From NCBI GenBank assembly GCA_012839765.1, contig DUMW01000007.1, positions 1 to 51,811 on the forward strand: a stretch of DNA of 51,811 bases. Direction: 5' to 3'. The position numbers and the translations under genes were made by a program. The DNA is from Bacillota bacterium (lineage in GTDB: Bacteria > Bacillota > Limnochordia > DUMW01). Of the stretch, positions 44,111-51,702 are shown piece by piece (within the stretch, counting starts at the first letter, position 1; the number at the start of each line of letters is the position of its first letter). The notes under the pieces were generated by a model. That model searched no databases. It was given only the letters and a program-made list of their open reading frames with translations, and was not told the origin of the DNA.

Positions 44111-44699
44111 ACCCAAAATGCCAGTCTACAAAAACCGGGAACAACTGCGCCCCCAGTTTATTACCATTGCTAGCCACCGCAAGCAGGGTATCCACCAGAC
44201 CCGGGTGTCCCTGGATTTACACACGGGAACCCACTTGGATGCTCCCTTCCATATGCTAGCCGACGGGAGCACCATCGAAGCCTATTCCCTGGAAGAACTA
44301 ATCGTCCCTTGCCAGGTCTACGATCTTACCCACGTAAAGGACCACATCAGTGCAGAGGAACTGAAGGGGTTGCCCTTCACACCGGGACTATTTGCCCTGT
44401 TCAAGACGCAAAACTCCCTGGTTGACAATCCAGGGGAGGATTTCATCTATGTAGATGTCACCGCCGCCCAGTTCCTGGTGGAAAGACAAGTATCCGGAGT
44501 TGGCATCGACTCTTTGGGAATCGAGCGGGATCAGCCGGATCATTTGACCCACCGAACCCTCTTTCGAGCGGGGATCAAGATTCTGGAGGGACTTCGCCTG
44601 GGACACGTACCCCCGGGGAATTACACTCTGCTCATCGCCCCGTTGAAGTTGACAGGGGTGGAGTCGGCACCGGTGCGGGCCCTTTTGTTGGAGGAGTAA
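44076..44699 (+). CDS. Cyclase/kynurenine-formamidase-family metal hydrolase
   Basis: Member of the cyclase family (PF04199; kynurenine formamidase and isatin hydrolase relatives), 207 residues. GTG 44076 gives the usual start (M)KIAYDVSMTIEPKMPVYKNREQLRP; the ATG at 44052 would extend it further into zwf. The metal-binding motif HTGTHLDAPFHML is intact, and GVGIDSLGIERD and NYTLLIAPLKLTGVESAPVRALL follow the family. It overlaps zwf by 35 bases and is co-transcribed. Hydrolysis of a formamide or lactam is inferred from family only. Confidence 0.82.
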   Translation: MKIAYDVSMTIEPKMPVYKNREQLRPQFITIASHRKQGIHQTRVSLDLHTGTHLDAPFHMLADGSTIEAYSLEELIVPCQVYDLTHVKDHISAEELKGLPFTPGLFALFKTQNSLVDNPGEDFIYVDVTAAQFLVERQVSGVGIDSLGIERDQPDHLTHRTLFRAGIKILEGLRLGHVPPGNYTLLIAPLKLTGVESAPVRALLLEE

Positions 44700-44844
44700 T
44701 AACAGCTGGAAAAACCCGAACCCCTCCCAGCACATGTCCTTGGAAGAACCGCAAGGAGGTAACCCAGTCAAGTAGGGGGTAGGTCTCCGCAGATCTTACC
44801 TGCATCTCAGAACCAGATTTCGATTGCAGCAGGGGAGAGTATCC
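44700..44844. other. Intergenic region, no gene seen
   Basis: A GGAGGT at about 44755 has no start codon at a good distance. No terminator is obvious after the cyclase gene. Confidence 0.3.
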
Positions 44845-44955
44845 ATGACCAAGACAGTCCGCTGGGTCCTTCTGGGATGTCTTTTGTTGCCCTTGGCACG
44901 ATGCTATGAAGTCAATGTTTACTGGTTCTCGGTGAGGCAGGACCAGTTAGGGTAG
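44845..44955 (+). CDS. Short secreted peptide or 5' remnant of a binding-protein gene
   Basis: ATG 44845 follows GGGGAG by seven bases and encodes 36 residues: a signal-like segment MTKTVRWVLLGCLLLPLARC then YEVNVYWFSVRQDQLG and a TAG. The strong ribosome binding site and signal sequence look genuine. The part after the signal resembles the first mature strand of a solute-binding protein, so this may be the 5' stub of a lost gene. Nothing recognisable continues after the stop. Confidence 0.4.
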   Translation: MTKTVRWVLLGCLLLPLARCYEVNVYWFSVRQDQLG

Positions 44956-45159
44956 GGGCAATGGTAAGGACCGATCAAATCCTTGCGGGAAAAGAGGCTA
45001 GGTTCATGGTCTGGCAGCTCAGGTTCTTTTTCCCCCATATGACATACACAGAAGAAGGATAAACACGTACTATGGGATCCTGTCCACGACCACCAAACCC
45101 AGCGATACTTCCCGCCCAACTGTTTTCCTTCCAGACCCAAGGGGACAATTCCTTTACCT
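44956..45159. other. Intergenic stretch, possibly decayed sequence
   Basis: About 200 bases without a supportable gene, between a 5' stub on one side and a short coupled frame on the other. No repeat or RNA motif recognised. Confidence 0.3.
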
Positions 45160-45345
45160 TTACGGCCGTCGTGCCCGAAGTGTTTGGACGATTTCTACAG
45201 ATAGCTTTCGGTTTTCCTGGGCAGAAAAATCGACACGGTCAACACTTCCGCCGTTAATGACCGTGTGACGGTCTGAAATGGCCCTTACCCCCTGTTGGGC
45301 AGAACGGGCATATACCCAGTAGATGAACGAAGACTGGTCATTCAT
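45160..45345 (-). CDS. Small ORF overlapping the fusion-regulator stop (ATGA)
   Basis: A 61-codon frame whose ATG overlaps the TGA of the AraC fusion gene (ATGA), the usual sign of translational coupling. The product starts MNDQSSFIYWVYARSAQQG and matches no family I know. It may be the start of a decayed gene, since another open frame continues in a different phase beyond 45160. No independent ribosome binding site. Confidence 0.25.
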   Translation of the reverse strand: MNDQSSFIYWVYARSAQQGVRAISDRHTVINGGSVDRVDFSAQENRKLSVEIVQTLRARRP

Positions 45346-47045
45346 GACCGGTTAGCAAGCCGTTGATAGACCCGGGGACTGATCCCCGTCTCCGCCTTAA
45401 AGGCTCGACTGAAGACCTGTACCGACGAATAACCGAGGCGGTGGGCGATCTCTTTCACCGACAGATGTTCCAACTCCAAAAGGGTGCGGGCCCGCCGCAT
45501 CTTCAAAGACCGGTGATACTGAATCGGCGTGATTTGCAGTTCCTGTTTAAACAGCCGGATTAGGTCAAACTTGCTCACCTGAAACTCCTTGGCTAGCAGA
45601 TCAAGGGTGATGTTTTCTTCCACATGCTGTTCCAGGAACGTCTTCACGTGTTCAATCATTTCCTGGGTACTGCTGGGATCACCCTTGGACCGTTCCGCTA
45701 AACTGCACAAATGTGCGATGAGGGCGAGGAGCTTGCTGTTACAAAGGAACATATTGCCGAAAGAAGGGCGCATCCAGAGGTCAATAATCTGTTCCACCCG
45801 GGACTGCACATAACTGGGGTCCGGCAAAGAGAGCACCAGTCCTCCATCCACTAAAGGCAGGGTATAATCCTGTCTCTCCCCACCTTGCATTTGCCAGCAT
45901 TCAAAATAGAGCATGGAGACAGCCATCCCAGAAGTGGTGGATAACTGATGGGGAGTGTCCGGCGGAAGATAAAGGATGTCTCCGGATTGAAAACTTGTGG
46001 TGGTTCCATCCCTTGCTTCCACCATCCCTTCACCATCCAGGACATAAGCCAGGATGTGCTTGGCCGTGGTGGACCGCCGCATCTGCCAATCCGCAGGATA
46101 AGTTATCACCAAGGCGTCCCGGATGACCACCAAAAGCTCCACAGGATACCACTCCGGGGTCACCACATGTTCCGTAAGACGGGAAACCAGGGTATTCAAA
46201 TAGCGGCCCCGATCCACATCGATGGCCATCTGCACCGGCCAACCATCCATCGCCCGATAGAGCACCCCGTAGTTGGCGCCCGGTTCTGTCTTTACCCGAA
46301 CACGGACCGGCTCCAAGGTCACAACCGAAGGATCGCAAAGATACATCACCGTGAGCGGGTCATACATGATGGGGGGTGTGTTCCCCATCGCCTTAGCCCA
46401 GTGTTGGTACAGGGTCATGAGAAAGCTGGTGCCCGCCAAGCCAGAGTTGAACAGTATTCCCCGTTGGGCCTGGGTTAGGATACAACCCAGGGTCACTTCC
46501 CGACCGATCAACACAATGGGAATTCCCGAGGAGAGGACAACCTCTGCAGCCTTTGGATCTTGGCTGATGTTCCATTCCGGTAGTCGTTGGGTCACCCAGC
46601 CGCCCATGAGCACCACCTGACGAAAGGACGTGACCCGATCGGGGTAGCGACGGAGAAAATCTGCAAGATTTGTTAAGGGTCCGTTGGCCACGTAGACGAT
46701 GCCCCGGCGTTGGGCTGTGACCTTTTCCAGCCACTCGAGGGCGGAGAGGGGACTAGCCTCCCCTAGGGGCACTTTGGGGATAGCCTCTTCCATCTGGGTG
46801 AAGGTATCGCACTCCGCCGGGGGTTCCCCCTGGTAGCGGGGCGATAGCCCAATGCTAACGGGGACGTGGAGCTCACCGTAGGCACCCAGCAAGCGCCGGG
46901 CAATTAGAGCCCGGGCCCGGGGGAGATAAAAGGTGGTGGTAACGCCCAACAGTTCAATCTCCGGAGAATTCACCGCCAGAGCAATGGCGAAGGCATCGTC
47001 AATGTTGTCCCCGATTTCTGTGTCGATAACAACCGGAACTCTCAA
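45342..47045 (-). CDS. Fusion regulator: nucleoside-hydrolase domain, cupin domain, AraC helix-turn-helix
   Basis: 567 residues from TTG 47045, which follows GGGGTGA by four bases and gives the family start MRVPVVIDTE; a TTG at 47093 has no ribosome binding site. Residues 1 to about 305 are an IunH-type nucleoside-hydrolase domain (DTEIGDNIDDAFAIALA, GVTT, VANGPLTNLADFL, WNISQDPKAAE, MYDPLTVMYLCDP). About 325-430 is an AraC-type cupin (VLDGEGMVEARDG, SGDILYLPPDTPHQL). About 470-567 is an AraC domain with two helix-turn-helix motifs (ITLDLLAKEFQVSKFDLIRLF; LSVKEIAHRLGYSS). In the hydrolase domain the calcium-ligand Asp is Glu (DTE for DTD) and the catalytic His of HDP is Tyr (YDP), so it is probably a sensor rather than an enzyme. 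It is divergent from another nucleoside hydrolase gene. Confidence 0.88.
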   Translation of the reverse strand: MRVPVVIDTEIGDNIDDAFAIALAVNSPEIELLGVTTTFYLPRARALIARRLLGAYGELHVPVSIGLSPRYQGEPPAECDTFTQMEEAIPKVPLGEASPLSALEWLEKVTAQRRGIVYVANGPLTNLADFLRRYPDRVTSFRQVVLMGGWVTQRLPEWNISQDPKAAEVVLSSGIPIVLIGREVTLGCILTQAQRGILFNSGLAGTSFLMTLYQHWAKAMGNTPPIMYDPLTVMYLCDPSVVTLEPVRVRVKTEPGANYGVLYRAMDGWPVQMAIDVDRGRYLNTLVSRLTEHVVTPEWYPVELLVVIRDALVITYPADWQMRRSTTAKHILAYVLDGEGMVEARDGTTTSFQSGDILYLPPDTPHQLSTTSGMAVSMLYFECWQMQGGERQDYTLPLVDGGLVLSLPDPSYVQSRVEQIIDLWMRPSFGNMFLCNSKLLALIAHLCSLAERSKGDPSSTQEMIEHVKTFLEQHVEENITLDLLAKEFQVSKFDLIRLFKQELQITPIQYHRSLKMRRARTLLELEHLSVKEIAHRLGYSSVQVFSRAFKAETGISPRVYQRLANRS

Positions 47046-47123
47046 AGGATCACCCCGCGCAATATATGCTAACAGCGTGCCAATCCAAGCCAAAGGGGAG
47101 TGGGCTGAGAAAAATGAAATATT

Positions 47124-47139
47124 TAGTGTATTAACACTA
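47124..47139. promoter_or_regulatory. Operator-like inverted repeat in the divergent promoter
   Basis: TAGTGT and ACACTA with a four-base centre, between the fusion regulator (minus) and the nucleoside hydrolase operon (plus). TATAAC at 47138 overlaps it and could be a -10 for the plus-strand operon. Likely the binding site for the divergent AraC-type fusion or another regulator. Confidence 0.5.
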
Positions 47140-47171
47140 TAACACGAATGCTTTCAGGAGGTAAGTACACA

Positions 47172-48092
47172 GTGACCTCTGTTCACAAGATCCTGATTGA
47201 TACGGACATCGGCAACGACATCGATGACGCCTATGCTTTGGCCTTTGCCCTCATCCATCCCCAACTGGAAGTACTGGGGATATCCACCGTGGATCATCAT
47301 GTAGAACTCCGGGCTCGGCTTGCCCAGACCATCGTAAAGACCACCGGAAAAGACATTCCCGTCACAATCGGTGCCGAAGGCTCACCTACGAAAACAAGAA
47401 CACCTCATCTGACGACCCAACTGGCTTGGGCCGCGGAACACCTATCCACCGCGACTACATATCCTTTGTCTTCCTGGGAGTATTTCAACCAGGTGGCCCG
47501 GGAACACCCCGGCGAGATCACCCTCGTCTGTCTCGGACAGCTGACTAACGTGGCCATCGCCTTAGACCTATATCCTTCCCTCAAGGAAAACCTCAAGGGA
47601 CTGGCCATCATGGGTGGAGAGACGGTGTATTTCCGCCGTGAACACAACTTCGCCAATGACTACCTGGCCGCGGACCGGGTGATCAGCTCCGGGATAGAGA
47701 CCTTCCTGGCCACCTGGAGTGTGAGCAAACAACTGACTTTAGACGAGATAACCCGTCAACGATTCAAAGCTAAAGGGGGCCCCATGTTGGAACTGTTGCT
47801 TACCCTCCAGGACGTATGGGGATATCAACCGGTGCTTTACGACCTTTCGCCCTTACTTTGGTTGATTGAGCCCGGTATCTTCCAAACGGTGCCCATGCAC
47901 CTGCGGGTGGAAAGTGTGGGAATGTTTACCCGGGGCTGCCTGATAAGTCTAGAAAAACATGCGACAGGATTACCCATCGATGAGTGCGTTCCCTATGGTT
48001 TCAGTTACCAAGAATCCCCGGAAGTGTGGGTAAGTCAAGACATGAACGTTGCGCAAGCCAAGGAAGTTTTCGTCCAAACCCTGTTGGGCTAG
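47172..48092 (+). CDS. Nucleoside-hydrolase-family protein with divergent active site
   Basis: 306 residues from GTG 47172, which follows AGGAGGT by nine bases; the ATG at 47148 lies upstream of that site. The calcium motif ILIDTDIGNDIDDAYALAFAL is canonical, the middle motif is HNFANDYLAADRV, but the C-terminal catalytic HDP is LYDL. It may use a substrate other than ordinary ribonucleosides. It is first in an operon with a sugar-binding protein and a DUF4832 protein, and divergent from the regulator that carries a related domain. A role in cleaving an N- or O-linked pentoside-type substrate is inference. Confidence 0.85.
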   Translation: MTSVHKILIDTDIGNDIDDAYALAFALIHPQLEVLGISTVDHHVELRARLAQTIVKTTGKDIPVTIGAEGSPTKTRTPHLTTQLAWAAEHLSTATTYPLSSWEYFNQVAREHPGEITLVCLGQLTNVAIALDLYPSLKENLKGLAIMGGETVYFRREHNFANDYLAADRVISSGIETFLATWSVSKQLTLDEITRQRFKAKGGPMLELLLTLQDVWGYQPVLYDLSPLLWLIEPGIFQTVPMHLRVESVGMFTRGCLISLEKHATGLPIDECVPYGFSYQESPEVWVSQDMNVAQAKEVFVQTLLG

Positions 48093-48172
48093 GGGAGGTG
48101 GGCTTACCGGCAAAGGAAAGCATCGCACATAAGGCTCGAAGAATAACAAAAACAGAGAAAGGAGTGGCAAAG

Positions 48173-49399
48173 ATGCAAAAGCGGTTTACTGTTCTGGTCC
48201 TTTGTCTGCTAGTGGGATTGTTGGTCAACTCAGTGGCATCGGCGAAGACTGTTGTCACCGTGTGGGCCTGGAGCGATGTCCTAGGAGAATTCATTGCGCG
48301 CAAGGCCGAGGAATTCAATCAAATGCAGGATGAGATCGAGATCATTGTTGAGCAGCACCCCTTCGACGGGTACTTGGACAAACTGCAAATGGCCCAGGTC
48401 AGTGGGGTGGCCCCGGAGATTTTGCGGGGTGGTTTTGAAGGCTTGATTTCCCCTTACCCCGACGATTTCTACGCCCCCAGTCTGGTGGAACACATGAAGA
48501 GTCAACAGTTACCCTTCTTTGAGGATTTCATCGCCGAAGACGGGAAGGTCTATGCCTATCCCTTCAGTCTGTGGACCACGCCCCTTTGGTACAATCGGGT
48601 TCTGTTTGCCGAAGCCGGCCTGGGAGATCAGGATGTGCCCAAAACCTGGGACGAACTGATCCAAGTGGCGAAGAAATTGACAAAAGTAGGGGCGGACAAT
48701 CAGGTGGTCCAGTATGGATTTGTCACGGAACCTACCGATTTTCTCCAAGTCTGGTTGCCCCAAGCCGCCCCCGACTATTACCACACCGGTGACCGGCAGG
48801 CCACTTTGGTGGGCACGGGGGCCGTTGATGCCTACCGCTTCTTCCTGGATCTAATAGAAAACCAACTCATCCCCTGGCCCGTTACCGAATGGTGTGGTAC
48901 CAAGTTCCTCAACCAGACCGCGGCGATGATCATGGTGGGTAGCTGGTTCTACGGTACAGCCCAACAGGCCACCTTTGATTGGGCTATCGCACCCCAGCCC
49001 CGGCCCACCCTGGATGCACCTTACGGTGCCACCTGTATTGCCTCGGACTGGCGGTTTGGCTACGGTATCGACGAAGGGTTGAAACAGGCCGGGGCCGAAT
49101 TTCTCCGTTACGTGTACAGTGAGCCCAATTCGGTGGAATGTGCCTTATCCACCGGTCTGCTGCCGGTCCGACTGGAGTATTACCAAGCACCAGAGCTGGC
49201 GGAAAACCACTTCTTCCAAGTCTGTGCCCAAATACTTCCCCATTCCACGTACAAGTTGGATGGAACCGTATGGGACACCGTCTGGAATGCGTTAAGCGGT
49301 GCCACCAACACCGCTCTGTGGGAACTGATGCATCCCACCCAGGCGGTAACGTTGATGGAAAAGCAGGTCAATACCGCCTTGACCGACTACTACCGCTAA
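48173..49399 (+). CDS. Sugar ABC transporter extracellular binding protein
   Basis: Family-1 solute-binding protein, 408 residues from ATG 48173 after AAAGGAG. Type I signal peptide ending SVASA-K (residue 24), no lipobox. The mature part starts KTVVTVWAWSDVLGEFIARKAEEFNQM. Typical internal motifs are GKVYAYPFSLWTTPLWYNRVLFAEAGL, VPKTWDELIQVAKKLT and AAMIMVGSWFYG. It is 80 bases after the nucleoside hydrolase. No permeases adjoin, as for the binding proteins at 3476 and 17053. Confidence 0.9.
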   Translation: MQKRFTVLVLCLLVGLLVNSVASAKTVVTVWAWSDVLGEFIARKAEEFNQMQDEIEIIVEQHPFDGYLDKLQMAQVSGVAPEILRGGFEGLISPYPDDFYAPSLVEHMKSQQLPFFEDFIAEDGKVYAYPFSLWTTPLWYNRVLFAEAGLGDQDVPKTWDELIQVAKKLTKVGADNQVVQYGFVTEPTDFLQVWLPQAAPDYYHTGDRQATLVGTGAVDAYRFFLDLIENQLIPWPVTEWCGTKFLNQTAAMIMVGSWFYGTAQQATFDWAIAPQPRPTLDAPYGATCIASDWRFGYGIDEGLKQAGAEFLRYVYSEPNSVECALSTGLLPVRLEYYQAPELAENHFFQVCAQILPHSTYKLDGTVWDTVWNALSGATNTALWELMHPTQAVTLMEKQVNTALTDYYR

Positions 49400-49407
49400 A
49401 CCTTGCC

Positions 49408-49431
49408 GGGTCCCCCTTTTCCGGGGGACCC
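49408..49431 (+). terminator. Hairpin between the binding protein and the DUF4832 gene
   Basis: GGGTCCCCC / GGGGGACCC, 9-bp stem, six-base loop TTTTCC. It lies between two genes of the same direction and may reduce read-through or stabilise the upstream message. Confidence 0.6.
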
Positions 49432-49449
49432 ACCTTGGGAGGTGTCCCT

Positions 49450-51702
49450 ATGGCCCGAAGGGTCCTATTGGCCTTCTTAATTCCCATCCTGTTGTTGGGT
49501 ACTGGTAGGGAGGTATGCGGGAGAATGGTAAGTGTTTATCCCCAGGAAACCGACGAAGTCTTTTCTAATCCTCTCATGGGCTGGTGGTATATTGATAACG
49601 CCATTCCAGGACACATGGACGCCGGTCGTTCGTTACCCTATATCAAGAACGGCACCTCTTGGGAGCTGGTGGACCATGTGGCCATCTTGTCCGCCTGGGG
49701 GGCCATCGAGGTGGAACCGGGTCGCTTCGATTGGAGCCTCATCGACGAGGCGGTAGAGTTTTGGACAAGCCAAGGCAAGCGTATCCACTTCCGAATCTCC
49801 ACGGATCCCATGATCATGCCCCATGTAGGTTTTGTCATTGGTGCCCCCCAGTGGCTGTATGACCTCGGGGTCCCTTACAAGGTGAAGGACGGAGCGGGGT
49901 GGGGGAAAGAAGCGGAATGTGCCTACCCCGACTATACCCATCCTCTGTATGTCACCCATTTGAAGAGATTCTTGGCAGAATTTTCCGGGCGGTTCAAGGA
50001 CCATCCGGCGGTGGAACTGGTACAGCTGATGGGATATGGGGCATGGGGGGAGTGGCACAGTGGGTATGATTACCCCACCCTGGAAAAACGCCTTGAAGCC
50101 CTGCAGATCATCATCGACGCCTGGTCCGAAGCCTGGGCGGGAAGTAATGTAATCCTGGTGCTCTCCAACTCCTACGAATGGCAAGAGGAGCTGACCCCCT
50201 ATGGCATCTCCATCAATCACTGGCCTAAGCCTAGCTATGAAGAATATGTACGGGCCTCCGCCTTCGACTACGCCTATTACCAAGTGGAAAACATCGCACT
50301 AAATCGCAACGGCCTATCCAGCTACGTACATGATCCCTATGACGGTCGACTGATGCTGGAATTCTTTGACCGCACACGTAAACCCATCTCCGGGGAAATC
50401 GCCGGTTCTTTGGGTTTGTATCAAAACCTTCACGACGGCTACAATCCCCGCCGGGCCATCGATGAGGCCCTAAACTACCACGTCAATTACCTGATGACCC
50501 TGGGATGGGATATTACCGCCTTCAATCTTGCGAAAAACCCCAACGTGGATTCGGCCCTATACTTTTACAACCAGGAATACAACCGGCTCATTCCCTATGG
50601 CCTACGGTGGATGGGTTATCGTTTGGTGCTCACCCAAGCCCACTTCCCCGGGGTAGCGGCGCCGGGCGAAACCTTTACCCTCATACATGCTTGGGAAAAC
50701 CGGGCCGTGGGCAGGCTGTATAGGAAATATCCCTTGGGTGTCTACCTGCTTCGGGATAATGAACTAGTCTTTTCGGCTATAGATGAAAGCTTCGACCCGA
50801 CATATATCGTAAGCGGAAGCACCTATGAATACCAAACCCAAATCACCCTGCCCGAGGATCTTCCCACCGGCGAATATGATCTTTACATCGCCCTAGTGGA
50901 TGAGCACCAGCAGCCCGCGATTCGGCTCCCCATAGAAGGGCACGATGGTCAGAACCGCTATCTTTTAGGAAGAATACAAGTCAAGGAAGAGGTTCCCTTA
51001 CCAAGTCTTGCCAATCCCACAAGGCACCTTCTGTTCACAGAGGATTTTGAGTCTGGAAAACCAGCAGACTCCGGTCTGCGCGTCATCAGTGGGGAAGTGG
51101 AGGCTACTGGGCACAGTCCCCTCACCGGTCAATATACCTTTACGGGAAGCTCCACCGGACCCAGGGGAGACCTACTAGTTGCCGGTGCCAAGTCCCTGGG
51201 CCTAAAGGCCAATGGCACCTATGTGATCAGCTTCGACTATCGTGCCCTTGCGAACCAAGCAAGCTTTCCCGATAACTTTCCCGCATACTACTTCCTTGCC
51301 CGCAGCCGCCAAGGTGGCCTTGGGGGACTGCGCGCCTATCAGACTTGGCAGGATCAACCGGAACTTCCTTGGGCCCGCAAAACCATCCTGCTGACCTTGG
51401 GTCCCTATGATGACTACGAGTTGGTCTGGGGAGCTGACCCGCCAGGGATCCTCTCCATCGACAACCTGCGGATCGAGGAAGTGGACCCGGCCATAGTGGT
51501 ACTCCATGAAGGGTTCGACGGAGCAATCCACCCGGGACTAGTTCTTCACGACCAGGCCCACATTGAGACCCGGAACGCCGTTGTTGGCAGTGGTTCCCTA
51601 GCCATGGCACAAGACTTCGGGCAATTACCGATGGCGATGCAGTGGGGTTTTCTGGAAGACGATTGTCACTATCTTTCCACGGACCGAGTGAGTCAAGCAT
51701 AA
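49450..51702 (+). CDS. Secreted DUF4832-family glycosidase-like protein with C-terminal binding domains
   Basis: 750 residues from ATG 49450, with GGGAGGTG five bases upstream; the frame is open further left but overlaps the previous gene. Signal peptide (about residues 1-24), then a TIM-barrel-like domain (about 30-380) resembling GH42/beta-galactosidase-type barrels: NPLMGWWYIDN, WGAIEVEPGRFDWSLIDEAVEFW, GYGAWGEWHSG with a likely catalytic Glu, and SGEIAGSLGLY. A DUF4832 domain follows (about 385-515: LPTGEYDLYIALVD, RLPIEGHDG, YLLGRIQV). A jelly-roll binding domain comes next (about 528-685, ending LSIDNLRIEEV). A second copy begins at about 690 (LHEGFDG) but stops after about 60 residues, so the protein may be truncated. 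Substrate unknown. Confidence 0.8.
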   Translation: MARRVLLAFLIPILLLGTGREVCGRMVSVYPQETDEVFSNPLMGWWYIDNAIPGHMDAGRSLPYIKNGTSWELVDHVAILSAWGAIEVEPGRFDWSLIDEAVEFWTSQGKRIHFRISTDPMIMPHVGFVIGAPQWLYDLGVPYKVKDGAGWGKEAECAYPDYTHPLYVTHLKRFLAEFSGRFKDHPAVELVQLMGYGAWGEWHSGYDYPTLEKRLEALQIIIDAWSEAWAGSNVILVLSNSYEWQEELTPYGISINHWPKPSYEEYVRASAFDYAYYQVENIALNRNGLSSYVHDPYDGRLMLEFFDRTRKPISGEIAGSLGLYQNLHDGYNPRRAIDEALNYHVNYLMTLGWDITAFNLAKNPNVDSALYFYNQEYNRLIPYGLRWMGYRLVLTQAHFPGVAAPGETFTLIHAWENRAVGRLYRKYPLGVYLLRDNELVFSAIDESFDPTYIVSGSTYEYQTQITLPEDLPTGEYDLYIALVDEHQQPAIRLPIEGHDGQNRYLLGRIQVKEEVPLPSLANPTRHLLFTEDFESGKPADSGLRVISGEVEATGHSPLTGQYTFTGSSTGPRGDLLVAGAKSLGLKANGTYVISFDYRALANQASFPDNFPAYYFLARSRQGGLGGLRAYQTWQDQPELPWARKTILLTLGPYDDYELVWGADPPGILSIDNLRIEEVDPAIVVLHEGFDGAIHPGLVLHDQAHIETRNAVVGSGSLAMAQDFGQLPMAMQWGFLEDDCHYLSTDRVSQA

